Shown: piece by piece, positions 24,111 through 33,495 of the stretch
How the letters are laid out: every line of letters starts with the position of its first letter
How positions within the stretch are numbered: the stretch's first letter is position 1
The notes under the pieces: model-generated
Told to the model about the DNA's origin: nothing
The model's input: only the letters and a program-made list of their open reading frames with translations
Databases searched by the model: none
Translations under genes and position numbers: made by a program
NCBI GenBank assembly: GCA_046758465.1
Contig: JBHIAG010000010.1
Span: 1-39,046 of the forward strand
DNA length: 39,046 bases
Source: JBHIAG01 sp046758465
GTDB lineage: Bacteria > Acidobacteriota > Terriglobia > Acidiferrales > 2-02-FULL-67-57
Direction of reading: 5' to 3'

Positions 24111-25526
24111 TTATTCTATCGCATCGCCGGGTTTCTTGGCCCCTTGTTCGGCGACGGCGGGATTTTCCTCAGGGGCCGGAGCCACCTGGGGCGGTGCCGG
24201 TTTCGTCTCGACTGCCGTTTGTGTGCTTCCGGGCCCAGCCGGAGCGGGAGTCGCGCTGGCCTCCGGCTCGAAATGGGCTTTCACCGCAACAGCAATTTTC
24301 TGCACCATCTTTTCGCCGACGCCCGGGATTTCCATCAACTGCTCGGGGGTCATGGCGGCGAGTTCTTCGATGGTGCTGATCCCGCGGGCCAAAATCTTTT
24401 CCTTGGTCTTCTCGCCTACGCCGGCGAGTTGGGCGAGCGGGGTGCCCGTGGTGGGCAGGACTCCAGTGATCTGGGCTTCAATTTCCTGGCGCTTCTCCTC
24501 CTCGCTCTTGATGTCGATGTGCCAAGTGAGCAGCTTAGAAGCGAGGCGAACGTTCTGACCTTTTTTGCCGATGGCGAGGGAGAGCTGGCTGTCTTCCACG
24601 ATCACTTCCAGCCGCTTCTCAGCGGCATCGCTGATGGCAACGCGGGCGACCTTGGCAGGGCTCAAGGCGTGGGTGGCAAAGATAACCAGATCTTCCGCGT
24701 ACTCGATGATGTCGATTTTCTCTCCGCGGAGTTCGCGAATAATCGACTGTACGCGCATTCCCCTCATTCCCACGCAGGCCCCGACTGCATCCACATCCCT
24801 ATCCCGGGATTGGACAGCGATTTTGGTGCGTTCACCGGCCTCGCGGGCGACCGCCCGGATCATGACGGTGCCGTCATAGATCTCGGGTACCTCCATTTCG
24901 AACAGGCGCTGGACCAAGGTCGGGTCGGCGCGCGAGACGATCACCGGGAGACCCTTGGCCGCGCGGTCCACCTCCCGGATGATGGCGCGGATGCGTTCGC
25001 CGATCTGGTAGCTCTCCAGGTGCGACTGCTCGCGCTTGGGCAGGCGGGCCTCAGCGCGTCCCAGGTCGACGATGTACTCAGGCCCCTCGATGCGCTTGAC
25101 GGTGGTATTGATCAATTCGCCCACGCGACCGCTGTACTGGCCGTAAACGACTTCGCGTTCCGCCTCCCGCACCTTCTGAAAGATAACCTGCTTGGCGGTC
25201 TGGGCGGCAATGCGTCCGAGAACGTTAGTAGGCTTAGGAATCCGCACCTGGCCGCCGAGTTCGACTTTGGAGTCATAGCGGCGCGCTTCGGCAAGAGCCA
25301 GTTCCTTGTCCGGGTCGGCGACCTGATCGACCGCCGTCCGCAACGCGTAGACGCAGACGCTGCCGGTTTCGCGGTCGAACTGAGCCTGCAGCTCTTCCTG
25401 CGTCTGATAATACTTCCGCACAGCCACAACCATGGCATCTTCGAGGGCGGCCACGACGATTGCAGGGTCGATGCCCTTTTCGCGGCTGAGCTGTTCGATG
25501 GTTTGCGCCAACAGGTTCATGGTCAT
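24111..25526 (-). CDS. nusA: Transcription termination/antitermination factor NusA
   Basis: RNA polymerase-binding factor controlling pausing, termination and antitermination. About 471 residues. The N-terminal RNAP-binding domain (LLAQTIEQLSREKGIDPAIVVAAL) is followed by an S1 domain, two KH domains (GACVGMRGMRVQSIIRELRGEKIDII; SLAIGKKGQNVRLASKL) and a C-terminal HhH-rich region (LAGVGEKTKEKIL, IPGVGEKMVQKI), then a Pro/Ala tail. ATG 25526 is chosen because it overlaps the rimP stop as ATGA and has GGAG 9 bases upstream; a GTG at 25541 is the longer alternative. Confidence 0.95.
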   Translation of the reverse strand: MTMNLLAQTIEQLSREKGIDPAIVVAALEDAMVVAVRKYYQTQEELQAQFDRETGSVCVYALRTAVDQVADPDKELALAEARRYDSKVELGGQVRIPKPTNVLGRIAAQTAKQVIFQKVREAEREVVYGQYSGRVGELINTTVKRIEGPEYIVDLGRAEARLPKREQSHLESYQIGERIRAIIREVDRAAKGLPVIVSRADPTLVQRLFEMEVPEIYDGTVMIRAVAREAGERTKIAVQSRDRDVDAVGACVGMRGMRVQSIIRELRGEKIDIIEYAEDLVIFATHALSPAKVARVAISDAAEKRLEVIVEDSQLSLAIGKKGQNVRLASKLLTWHIDIKSEEEKRQEIEAQITGVLPTTGTPLAQLAGVGEKTKEKILARGISTIEELAAMTPEQLMEIPGVGEKMVQKIAVAVKAHFEPEASATPAPAGPGSTQTAVETKPAPPQVAPAPEENPAVAEQGAKKPGDAIE

Positions 25527-26044
25527 GATTGGGTTCTCCACTCAAATACCAAATTGGCCTGGGCGATCTCCGCGTCGGGAATCGCCACCTCCTGCCCGTC
25601 CACCTCCAGGCGTACCTGGCCCTGTGCATAGCCCAGCAGGCGCGCCTCAAAGGTTTTCTTTCCCACGGTGGGGGAGCGCTGCTTCAAGCGAACTTTGACC
25701 CGGCGCCCGGAGAAGCGCTCATAGTCAGCCGGGCGGTAGAACTTGCGCTCCAAGCCCGGGGAGGCCACCTCCAGGACATAGCGGGAGGCAATCAAATCCT
25801 CCACATCGAGGATGGTGCCGATCTGCTGACTCACGAGTTCACACTCCCGATGGCTGACCGCACCTGCCGGTTTGTCAATGAGGATGCGGAGAACACGGTG
25901 GCGGGGCGAGCCGAGCCATTCGACGGCAACCAGCTCCAGCCCTTCCGAGCTGACCACGCGCTCGGCGATTCCGCGGATGCGTTCGAGTTCCAAATTTTCC
26001 AGCAACAAAAAAGTGGGCTCACGCCCACTCGGGTCATTCACCAT
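25523..26044 (-). CDS. rimP: Ribosome maturation factor RimP
   Basis: Binds the 30S subunit and helps its maturation. About 173 residues. The N-terminal domain contains VVSSEGLELVAVEWLGSPRHRVLRILIDKP, then the HRECELVSQQIGTILDVED segment and the conserved YVLEVASPGLERKFYRPADYERFSG motif, ending in the SH3-like domain (KTFEARLLGY). A GAGGAAGGA ribosome site abuts ATG 26044, so the adjacent GTG at 26041 may be used instead. First gene of the operon with nusA and infB. Confidence 0.93.
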   Translation of the reverse strand: MVNDPSGREPTFLLLENLELERIRGIAERVVSSEGLELVAVEWLGSPRHRVLRILIDKPAGAVSHRECELVSQQIGTILDVEDLIASRYVLEVASPGLERKFYRPADYERFSGRRVKVRLKQRSPTVGKKTFEARLLGYAQGQVRLEVDGQEVAIPDAEIAQANLVFEWRTQS

Positions 26045-26063
26045 TCCTTCCTCAGAGACTTTC

Positions 26064-26093
26064 ACTCTACCCCAGTCGGCTCGCAAATAGCAA
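26064..26093 (-). promoter_or_regulatory. Possible sigma70-type promoter for the rimP operon
   Basis: Reading the minus strand, TTGCTA (26093-26088), an 18-base spacer and TAGAGT (26069-26064) lie just upstream of the rimP ribosome site. The match is partial and the leader would be very short, so this is a weak candidate found by eye. Confidence 0.25.
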
Positions 26094-26157
26094 GAACAAA
26101 ACCCGCTTCCTCCGGGGGCAGGTGGCGTGGAGACGGCTGCCGTCGGCGAGTTGAACC

Positions 26158-26820
26158 CTAACGAGGTGAGCGCGGCGGCTGGGGGGAGGAGGGCTTGGCC
26201 GGAGGTTTGGCCTGGCCGGTAGCCTCCGCGGGCTTCGTGGCTACCGGGTAGAGCTGGTCGTAGAGGCGGATCACGTCGTCGGTAATCTCGACCGCTGGGG
26301 CACGGTAGATCACGGGGTTGGGGTTGGCGGAGGAGTTGATGACGATCGCGTAGCCCTTTTCGCGGGCGTACTGGTCAATCACCTTCTGCATTTTCTCCAA
26401 GATTGTGCCGGCGTGGTCGTTCTGGGCAATCTGCGAATCAGTTTGCAGGTCTTCCTGCAAGCGCTGACCGGTGCGGCGCTTCCGGTCAAGATCGCGAACG
26501 AGCTGAGTCCGGGCCTCGTTGCTGAGGGTGCGCTCCTGCGTGCGGAGTCTATTCTCGATTTCTTGGATTTCCTGCACGAGCTTCTGCAACTCAGCGCTGT
26601 GCGGGGCGAATTGGGCCTGCATTTCTTCTTGTGCCTCTTGGCCTTCCTGGGTGCGCCAGACCGCTGCCTGCAGATCCAACACTGCGACCTTGAGGGTCGT
26701 GGCAGAAGGGGGGGCAGCAGTTTGGCGGGCGGGTGGGACGTTTTCCATCTCTTGGCCCGCCAGCGGGATAGTCAACAGCCCCAGGGCTACCAGACCGATC
26801 AGCGCGTAACGCAATATCAT
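26158..26820 (-). CDS. OmpH/Skp family periplasmic chaperone
   Basis: Periplasmic chaperone that carries unfolded outer-membrane proteins to BamA. About 220 residues from ATG 26820, chosen because GGAGAG lies upstream and a signal peptide follows (MILRYALIGLVALGLLTIPLAG). After KVAVLDLQAAVWRTQEGQEA comes a long charged coiled coil (about residues 60-150), then the C-terminal strands (KGYAIVINSSANPNPVIYRA and DITDDVIRLYDQ-like end). The C-terminal tail is Pro/Ala/Lys-rich. It lies 124 bases downstream of bamA on the same strand, the usual bamA-skp order. Confidence 0.9.
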   Translation of the reverse strand: MILRYALIGLVALGLLTIPLAGQEMENVPPARQTAAPPSATTLKVAVLDLQAAVWRTQEGQEAQEEMQAQFAPHSAELQKLVQEIQEIENRLRTQERTLSNEARTQLVRDLDRKRRTGQRLQEDLQTDSQIAQNDHAGTILEKMQKVIDQYAREKGYAIVINSSANPNPVIYRAPAVEITDDVIRLYDQLYPVATKPAEATGQAKPPAKPSSPQPPRSPR

Positions 26821-26944
26821 GGGAATCTCTCCTGCGTTCACCGGGCGTTCCATAACCTGCGATTATAGGTATGACGCATAAACGAGGTCAACGGTTTTCC
26901 GGCCGGCTGGCATGGGAGCCGTCGGCCGCCCGCCGTGGGCCGAG

Positions 26945-29929
26945 CTAGAAGGTGCGACTGACGGTAAAGCGGAAGGTGCGCAAGGGCTCGATGAGGCTAA
27001 AGGGGCGCGGGGGGAAGAGCTGGTCGAGCTGGGGTTTGATTTGGCTCTCGAAGACCCCGGGGGGCAGGGGGGCGTCGGGGTTTTCGGCAAAGCTGGCGGC
27101 GGGAACGGTAAACCGGGTGCGGAGGCGATGGGGGTTGTAGGCCCAATAGATACGGAAGGGTGCGTTGACGATCGGCAAGTTGATGACAAATTCAATCCCC
27201 GTGGAGGTGCGGACCTGGTTGTTGGTGCGGGGGACCATTTGCAACCTAGTTCCCAGCGTGGTGTCCGGGAACAGCGTGCGCAACTCATCCAACCCAGCCT
27301 CCTGGATACGCAGTTGCGAGCGCCGCAGCACGGTGGTCAAGCCGGCATCGAAAAACAGCGCGAGACTCACCGGCCCGACCAGAGGAATCCGGTACTCAAA
27401 GTTGGCGAGGGCCTGGGTGTCGCCGCCGGGGAAGATGATTCGGTTGGAGAGCACGTTGATGGTCCCGACCCGGGTGGCGGGATTGCCCTGGGGGTCGAGT
27501 TGCGTGGGGTCGGTGAAGACAACGGGGATCGCAGTCTGGGACGGGATGAAGGCCATGGGGGTAATGGCGCGGGTGTTAAATCCGCGGATGGTATCCTCGC
27601 CGCCGAGCAGGAAGCGGTTGAAGGGAGGGGCAACCTTGCCGCTGAAGCCGGTGATGAAGCCGGCCAGGAAACGAAAGGCCAGGGTATGGCGGCCGCGGCT
27701 CAGGATGCGCTCGGGACGGAAATGCTTGAACTCGACGATGGGCTGCCAGACATTGACGTTGCCGCCCAGGAAGTTGCCCTGGATGGTGCTGCTGAGGAAG
27801 AGGCTGGTGCCCCCGGTGGGTTCGAAGGGATGGTTGACGGTATTGTAGAAGAGGGTGGGCGTGATGCGGCTGATGCGGATGCCTTCCAGGGAATTGGTGG
27901 TGCCGGCGAGGCCGCGGAAACTCAGGCGCCCGAACAGATCGCGGCAGCCTTCGGTGAAGCAGGCAATGTCGGAGGTCTCAAAGCTGTAGCTGAGGCCCAC
28001 GCGAGTAAAGGACCAGCGGCGCACGGGGTAGCTGGCAAAGGCGGTAAAGCCGACGGAATTCTGGCTGTAGCTGAGCAACTGGCTTTGGAGGGTGGGGCTG
28101 AGGGCAATCGTGCGCCCGGCGAGCAGGGCAGCCTCCCGCGCTTGGTCGAACTCGAACTTGCGGACGAAGACCGTGAACCCGGTGGAGAGGGGGCGGTCGA
28201 AGAGATAGGGTTCGGTGAAGCCGAAGAGGAAGTTTTTCACGCGGTCGCCGTATTCGACGGCGAAGCTGAGGGTTTCGCCCAAGCCGAGGAAGTTGTTGGT
28301 CCGGTAGTTCAGGCCGAGGAAACTGCCCGCCAGGCCGCTGACGCCGCCGTTGAAGCCGATGACGTTGCGGCCGCGTTCTTTCACCTTCAGGGTCAAATCC
28401 ACGGTACCGGCAGCGGCATTTTCCTGTATCTCGGCATTGTCCGGTTTGAGTTGCTCGAAGTAGCCCAACTGATTGAGGCGGAGGACACTCGTCTCCCAGA
28501 GGCGTGAATTGAAGACGGCGCCTTCATCGAGCAGGATTTCGCGGCGGACGACTTTGTCGCGGGTGGTGGTATTGCCCACGAACTCGATGCGCCGGACGAA
28601 GAACTGTTTGCCGGTGTCAATGTCGAGGGTGAGGTTGATGATGCGCTGGTCGTCGTCAATATCAGGCTCAGGGATGATAGAGGCGTTGATGAAGCCGACA
28701 CTGGAGTACAGGGCGGTGTAGTCCTCCAAGCTCTTGCGCAGCTTGGTGACGTTGAAGAGGTCGTCCTTCTTCAGGGGAAAGACCGCCTGCAAGAAGTCAG
28801 CGTGGAAGAACAGGTCGGCGGGCTTGCCGGTGGCGCTCTGCACTGCCAGCTCGCCCATGCGGTAGCGGTTGCCTTCCTCGACCCGAATTTCGGCCTCCAA
28901 ACGCTTCCCCTGGCCGCCGATGAAGGGGAGGGGGAGGAAGGACTCGGTGGTGCGCATGCGCGTGCGCGGCTCATGGATGATGGCGCGGAAGTAGCCGTGC
29001 TCTTGGTAGAGGTCGCGCACCCGCTCCAGGTCTTCGAAGAGCTTGGTTTCGTTGTAAGTTTTGCCGTGCGAGAGCAACAAGGGCAGCGAGGAACCGGTAT
29101 AGATACTCAGGGGCATCTTCAGGTGCCAGCCGAGGGCCGGCATCAGGCCCCAGGGGCGGGAACCTTTCATGGCCCGGATCAGCCGACGGTCGGAGAAGAC
29201 GCGGTTGCCACGGAAGCGGATCCGTCCAACTTTGACCTTGGCACCCTCCTCGACCACGAAGGTGAGGATCACGGCATTGGGCGGGACGCGGCGGGTTTCG
29301 TGGGCGACGATGGCGAAGTGGCGGCCACGCTGCGCCAGGATGGCGGACAGTACCAGTTCGGCGCGACGAATCTTGGTGGGGTCGTAGGGACTCTCGATTG
29401 TCAGGCCGACCTTGGCATTGCGCCAGGCTTCGAGGACTTCCGATTCGGTCGCCGATTTGAGGCCCTCATAGAGGATGCGGCGAATCAGGGGCCGCTCCTT
29501 AACCTGAAAGATGACAATCTTGTTGCCATCCTCGGCGTCTTCGACCAGGAGTTTGACGTCGTCGAAGAAGCGGGTATTCCAGACGATCTGGAAGTCGCGG
29601 CGCAGGAGGTCGGGGTCGTAGGGATCGCCCGGTTTGGAGAATATCCGGGCATTCATTGTGTCGCGGGGAATGCGCCGCAAGCCCTCCCACTCAATGCTCT
29701 TGATCAAGACGCCCTGAGCGCCGAGAGGAGAAGAGAGCAGCAGGGTGGCCAGCAAGGCGAGGGTGGCGCGGGCAAGCCAGCGCCGGGGTGGAGCGGGACT
29801 CAGGGGGCAGAGGGCGGCGCTGTGCCTTTGCATCCCGGCCGAGGGCCGGCTGCGAAGCATCCAGGGGACACCACAGGCGCTTCCGACGTCAGGCTCGTGT
29901 CCTGCTGTAGAGAGCTCTGGCCGCCTCAT
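26945..29929 (-). CDS. bamA: Outer-membrane assembly factor BamA
   Basis: Omp85-family protein that folds and inserts beta-barrel proteins into the outer membrane. About 994 residues from ATG 29929, longer than the usual ~800. A signal peptide ends at LLSSPLGAQ, then POTRA domains follow (first: IKSIEWEGLRRIPRDTMNARIFSKPGDPY; later ones at KVGRIRFRGNRVFSDR and RRIEFVGNTTTRDKVVRREI), then a C-terminal barrel with GEDTIRGF, FLLGGEDTIRG and the final aromatic F of the beta-signal (FTVSRTF). Starts at 29860 and 29833 are alternatives; the frame itself runs further up into clpC. It lies 67 bases after clpC and upstream of the Skp-like gene. Confidence 0.93.
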   Translation of the reverse strand: MRRPELSTAGHEPDVGSACGVPWMLRSRPSAGMQRHSAALCPLSPAPPRRWLARATLALLATLLLSSPLGAQGVLIKSIEWEGLRRIPRDTMNARIFSKPGDPYDPDLLRRDFQIVWNTRFFDDVKLLVEDAEDGNKIVIFQVKERPLIRRILYEGLKSATESEVLEAWRNAKVGLTIESPYDPTKIRRAELVLSAILAQRGRHFAIVAHETRRVPPNAVILTFVVEEGAKVKVGRIRFRGNRVFSDRRLIRAMKGSRPWGLMPALGWHLKMPLSIYTGSSLPLLLSHGKTYNETKLFEDLERVRDLYQEHGYFRAIIHEPRTRMRTTESFLPLPFIGGQGKRLEAEIRVEEGNRYRMGELAVQSATGKPADLFFHADFLQAVFPLKKDDLFNVTKLRKSLEDYTALYSSVGFINASIIPEPDIDDDQRIINLTLDIDTGKQFFVRRIEFVGNTTTRDKVVRREILLDEGAVFNSRLWETSVLRLNQLGYFEQLKPDNAEIQENAAAGTVDLTLKVKERGRNVIGFNGGVSGLAGSFLGLNYRTNNFLGLGETLSFAVEYGDRVKNFLFGFTEPYLFDRPLSTGFTVFVRKFEFDQAREAALLAGRTIALSPTLQSQLLSYSQNSVGFTAFASYPVRRWSFTRVGLSYSFETSDIACFTEGCRDLFGRLSFRGLAGTTNSLEGIRISRITPTLFYNTVNHPFEPTGGTSLFLSSTIQGNFLGGNVNVWQPIVEFKHFRPERILSRGRHTLAFRFLAGFITGFSGKVAPPFNRFLLGGEDTIRGFNTRAITPMAFIPSQTAIPVVFTDPTQLDPQGNPATRVGTINVLSNRIIFPGGDTQALANFEYRIPLVGPVSLALFFDAGLTTVLRRSQLRIQEAGLDELRTLFPDTTLGTRLQMVPRTNNQVRTSTGIEFVINLPIVNAPFRIYWAYNPHRLRTRFTVPAASFAENPDAPLPPGVFESQIKPQLDQLFPPRPFSLIEPLRTFRFTVSRTF

Positions 29930-29996
29930 CGTCCGCCTATGGTTTTCTGATGATGCGGCGACGCGGCGCGTTGCACACAGGTCCGGGCGTACGGCG

Positions 29997-32420
29997 CTAG
30001 AGCACCGGAGTTGCTTCCAGCACGGGGCGGAACCCCAACCCGTCGTTCTCCACCACCACTTCCAGCGTCGCCGGGGGTTGAATCTGTCCAGAGATGAGGC
30101 GCTCGGAGAGCGGGTCTTCGATGTATTTCTGGAGGGCGCGGCGGAGCGGGCGGGCGCCATAGCTGCGATTGGTGCAGGTCTTCACGAAGACCCACTGGCA
30201 GGCCTCCGGGCTCATGGTGAGAGTCACGCCGCGGTGCTGCACCGTCTGATTAATCTGTCCGACGAGCAGGTCGATGATCTTGAGCATGTCCTCTTCGCTG
30301 AGCGCGTGGAAGATGATGATTTCGTCGAGGCGGTTCAAGAACTCGGGATTGAACAGCCGCTTGACCTCGCTCATCACCATCTCTTCGAGCTTATGCTGTG
30401 TCATCTCTTCGCTGGGGGCGGTGAAGCCGACGGTGCCGCGACGCTGGAGGAAGCGGGCGCCGATATTCGAGGTCATAATGACGATGGTGTTCTTGAAGTC
30501 GACGGTGTTGCCGAGGCCATCGGTCAACTGGCCATCCTCGAAGACCTGGAGCAGGATGCTAAAGATGTCCGGGTGAGCTTTCTCGATCTCGTCCAGGAGG
30601 ATGACCGAATAGGGGGAGCGGCGGACACGTTCGGTCAACTGCCCGCCTTCTTCGTAGCCGACGTAGCCCGGGGGTGAGCCAATGAGCTTGGAAACAGCGT
30701 GTTTCTCCATGTATTCGGACATATCAAAGCGAACGAGCGACTTTTCGCTGCCAAACAGGAAGGCCGCCAGGGTGCGCGCCACCTCGGTTTTACCGACACC
30801 GGTGGGGCCGAGGAAGAGGAAAGAGCCGACGGGGCGGTCAGGGGCCTTGAGGCCGGCGCGGCTGCGGCGGATGGCGCGGGCGAGAGCGATGATGGCTTTG
30901 TCCTGGCTGATGACGCGCTTGTGGAGCTCGGGCTCGATGCGCATCAGCTTCTCCATCTCTTGCTCTTTAATGGAGGTGACCGGGATGCCGGTCCAGCGGG
31001 AGACGACTTCTTCGATGTCCTCGCGGGTGACGGTGGAGCTGATGGCGTCGTCGAGGTTAAATTTTTCCCGGAGCTGGCGGAGTTTTTCGCGCTCCTTGCG
31101 CTCCTCATCGCTGTAGAAGCGGGCCTTCTCGAACTCGTGGCTCTGGATGGCTGCCTCCATGCGGTGGGTAATGAACTTGATGCGTTTTTGAATCTCGGTG
31201 ACTTCCTCGGGCAAGGCACTCTGGCGGAGCTTGACGCGGGCGCCGGCCTCGTCGATGAGGTCAATGGCTTTGTCTGGGAGGTAGCGGTCAGGGATATAGC
31301 GCGTGGAATGGTAGACGGCGTAGTGGACGGCCTCGTCGGTGTAGGTGACGGCGTGGAATTTCTCGTAGCGGTCCTTGATGCCCTCGAGAACGCCCGTGGC
31401 CTCCTCTTCGTTCGGGGCCAGAACCTTGACGGTCTGGAAGCGGCGTTCGAGGGAGCGGTCGCGCTCGATGGACTTGCGGTACTCGGCGGGGGTGGTGGCG
31501 CCGATGCACTGGATTTCACCGCGGCTGAGGGCGGGCTTGAGAATGTTGGCAGCGTCGAGCGAGCCCTCGGCCGAGCCGGCACCGATCAAGGTGTGTAACT
31601 CATCAATGAAGATGATGACATTTTGCGCCTCCATCAGCTCTTTCATAATCATCTTCAAGCGCTCCTCGAACTGGCCGCGGTACTTGGTGCCGGCGACGAT
31701 CAAGGAGAGGTCAAGTTGCAGGATGCGTTTGTCAGCGAGTTGGGGCGGCACCTCGCCGTCGGCAATGCGCTGCGCGAGGCCTTCGACAATGGCGGTCTTG
31801 CCGACGCCGGGCTCGCCGATGAGCACGGGGTTGTTTTTGGTGCGGCGGCTGAGGATTTGCACGACGCGCTCGAGTTCGCGCAGGCGGCCGATGAGCGGAT
31901 CAAGCTGGCCATCGAGAGCGGCCTGGGTGAGGTCGCGGCTGAACTCGGTCAGCAGCGAGGTCTCTTTGGAGCGCGCAGAGCTCGGGCGCTCGCTGTGGGA
32001 GCGGGCCAGCTCCTCGCGCACGGTAGAGGGACGCAGGCCGCGCTCCATGAGGAGCTCGGCGGCGAAGGATTTCTCCTCGCGGAGCAGGCCGAGGAGGAGG
32101 TGTTCGGTACCGATGTGTTTGTGCGCCATGCGCTCGGCTTCTTCGATGGCGTGCCGCAAGACGCGCTTGACCTCTTCGCTGAAGGGAACCTCGGCGGAGC
32201 TGGAGAGACGCTCGCGGATGGTAGTGCGGGCCTCGATCTCTTTGCGGATGGACTCCACGGAGCCATGGGAGCGCAGGAAGCGGTTGGCCAGCGCCTTGTC
32301 CTCACGCAGCAGGCCGAGCAGCAGGTGCTCGCTTTCAATGTAGGGGCTGCCGTACTGGCTGGCCTCGTAGCGGGCGAAGAAGATGACGCGGCGGCCTTTT
32401 TCCGTGTAGCGCTCAAACAT
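29997..32420 (-). CDS. clpC: ATP-dependent Clp protease ATPase subunit ClpC
   Basis: Hexameric AAA+ unfoldase that feeds ClpP. 807 residues, typical for ClpC. There are two Clp-N repeats (residues about 5-140), AAA module 1 with Walker A GEPGVGKT (202-209), a middle coiled coil with a UVR-like segment (SHEFEKARFYSDEERKEREKLR), AAA module 2 with GPTGVGKT, and the VGF tripeptide (RGTVGFTAP) that docks ClpP. ClpB is excluded by the short middle domain and the VGF loop. The gene lies 53 bases after lolD and 67 before bamA on the same strand. Confidence 0.96.
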   Translation of the reverse strand: MFERYTEKGRRVIFFARYEASQYGSPYIESEHLLLGLLREDKALANRFLRSHGSVESIRKEIEARTTIRERLSSSAEVPFSEEVKRVLRHAIEEAERMAHKHIGTEHLLLGLLREEKSFAAELLMERGLRPSTVREELARSHSERPSSARSKETSLLTEFSRDLTQAALDGQLDPLIGRLRELERVVQILSRRTKNNPVLIGEPGVGKTAIVEGLAQRIADGEVPPQLADKRILQLDLSLIVAGTKYRGQFEERLKMIMKELMEAQNVIIFIDELHTLIGAGSAEGSLDAANILKPALSRGEIQCIGATTPAEYRKSIERDRSLERRFQTVKVLAPNEEEATGVLEGIKDRYEKFHAVTYTDEAVHYAVYHSTRYIPDRYLPDKAIDLIDEAGARVKLRQSALPEEVTEIQKRIKFITHRMEAAIQSHEFEKARFYSDEERKEREKLRQLREKFNLDDAISSTVTREDIEEVVSRWTGIPVTSIKEQEMEKLMRIEPELHKRVISQDKAIIALARAIRRSRAGLKAPDRPVGSFLFLGPTGVGKTEVARTLAAFLFGSEKSLVRFDMSEYMEKHAVSKLIGSPPGYVGYEEGGQLTERVRRSPYSVILLDEIEKAHPDIFSILLQVFEDGQLTDGLGNTVDFKNTIVIMTSNIGARFLQRRGTVGFTAPSEEMTQHKLEEMVMSEVKRLFNPEFLNRLDEIIIFHALSEEDMLKIIDLLVGQINQTVQHRGVTLTMSPEACQWVFVKTCTNRSYGARPLRRALQKYIEDPLSERLISGQIQPPATLEVVVENDGLGFRPVLEATPVL

Positions 32421-32473
32421 CGGCGGCGTTCGCTCCTGCCCTGCGCTCAGGGTTGCGACTGAACCTGCGCCGA

Positions 32474-33163
32474 CTACAAGCGGCCATGTTCGAGCCGCAA
32501 AATACGATCACAACGCCCTGCCAGAGCTACATTATGCGTTGCTATGAGGGAAGTCAAGCCGTGGCTACGGTGTAAGGTTTCGAGCAGGGCGAAGACGGCG
32601 GTGGCGCTGTTCTCGTCGAGGTTACCCGTAGGCTCGTCAGCGAGCAACAAGCGTGGCCGGGTCACGAGTGCCCGGGCCAGGGCAACCCGCTGCTGTTCCC
32701 CGCCGGAGAGCTCGCCGGCGAGGTGGTCGGCCCGGGGCGCAAGACCTACTTCGGCGAGCACCTCTTCGGCCTGCTGGCGGGCGCGGGCGGGGCGCGCGTC
32801 GCGCGCGAGCAGCGGCAGCATGACGTTTTCGGCCGCGGTGAAGTCGAGGAGCAGGTTCGCGAGTTGCCAGACGAAGCCCACCGCGCGGTTGCGGTAGTCG
32901 GCGAGCTCGGCGGGCGAGAGGGAAGTCAAGGGCTTCCCCTGAAAATGAATGGTTCCGGCGGTGGGACGGTCGAGGGCGGCGAGCAAGTGGAGCAGGGTGG
33001 TCTTGCCGGCGCCGGACTCGCCGACCACGGCGAGCAACTCACCCCTTGCGACTTCTAGCTCTAGCGCATCCAGCACGACCAACTCTCCTGCCGGGCTCGC
33101 GAACACCTTGCGGAGCCCGCGGGCTTCCAACAGCGCGCCTGATGGTGTAGATGCAAGTGTCAC
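32474..33163 (-). CDS. lolD: Lipoprotein-releasing ABC transporter ATPase LolD-like
   Basis: 229-residue ATPase that powers release of lipoproteins from the inner membrane with LolC/E. Walker A is GESGAGKTTLL, the signature is LSGGEQQRVALARAL and Walker B is LLLADEPTGNLD. The subfamily also includes MacB and FtsE ATPases; the LolD call rests on the LolC-like permease at 37749 and on position. GTG 33163 is the annotated start, with no clear ribosome site; a later in-frame TTG just before LEARGLRKVF is possible. A REP-like hairpin lies 12 bases upstream. Confidence 0.82.
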   Translation of the reverse strand: MTLASTPSGALLEARGLRKVFASPAGELVVLDALELEVARGELLAVVGESGAGKTTLLHLLAALDRPTAGTIHFQGKPLTSLSPAELADYRNRAVGFVWQLANLLLDFTAAENVMLPLLARDARPARARQQAEEVLAEVGLAPRADHLAGELSGGEQQRVALARALVTRPRLLLADEPTGNLDENSATAVFALLETLHRSHGLTSLIATHNVALAGRCDRILRLEHGRL

Positions 33164-33495
33164 GGTTGGGGCTGTAGGACTTTAGTCCTAGTGGGTGTGC
33201 ACAGGTCGTTAGAGTTTTGCATATTAACTGAGAGCCCTTTTGCCTCGCCGCGCCATCGCCGCCCCTCTCCTCAGGCAGACGAATGGTGGATTGTACTCTG
33301 CTGAAACCCAAGGGCAAAAGCACCTTCCGGCGCCTCGGTTGAGGAGGGCCAATTTGCCAGCAGCCTGTCCTGGGGAGTGAAGCCTCACGTTGACCTCTCT
33401 CGGCCGCGGCGATAGGATGGTACTAGCTCGTAACCGAAGGGAATCGCCAGCCCACAGGAGGCAAGGCGTGTGCGTTAGCCCATGCCTTGAGCACC
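33164..33495. other. Intergenic region between divergent lolD and CBS gene
   Basis: About 330 bases with no convincing gene. It contains the hairpin at 33175-33190 near lolD, and close to the CBS gene a strong ribosome-site-like AGGAGG (33456-33461) that faces a short out-of-phase GTG frame rather than the CBS start. Otherwise nothing recognisable. Confidence 0.5.
33175..33190. repeat. REP-like palindrome TAGGAC-TTTA-GTCCTA
   Basis: Perfect 6-base stem TAGGAC/GTCCTA with a TTTA loop, ending 12 bases before the lolD start. The sequence (GGACTAAAGTCC type) resembles REP elements mobilised by RAYT (IS200-like) transposases; only one copy is seen here and no RAYT is present. Confidence 0.5.

Noticed and set aside
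26912..28507. Long plus-strand frame (531 codons) opposite bamA
   Set aside because: Low-complexity Gly/Glu/Ala translation with no motif, antisense to a clear BamA.
30699..32462. Long plus-strand frames opposite clpC
   Set aside because: Shadows of clpC, with no recognisable domain.
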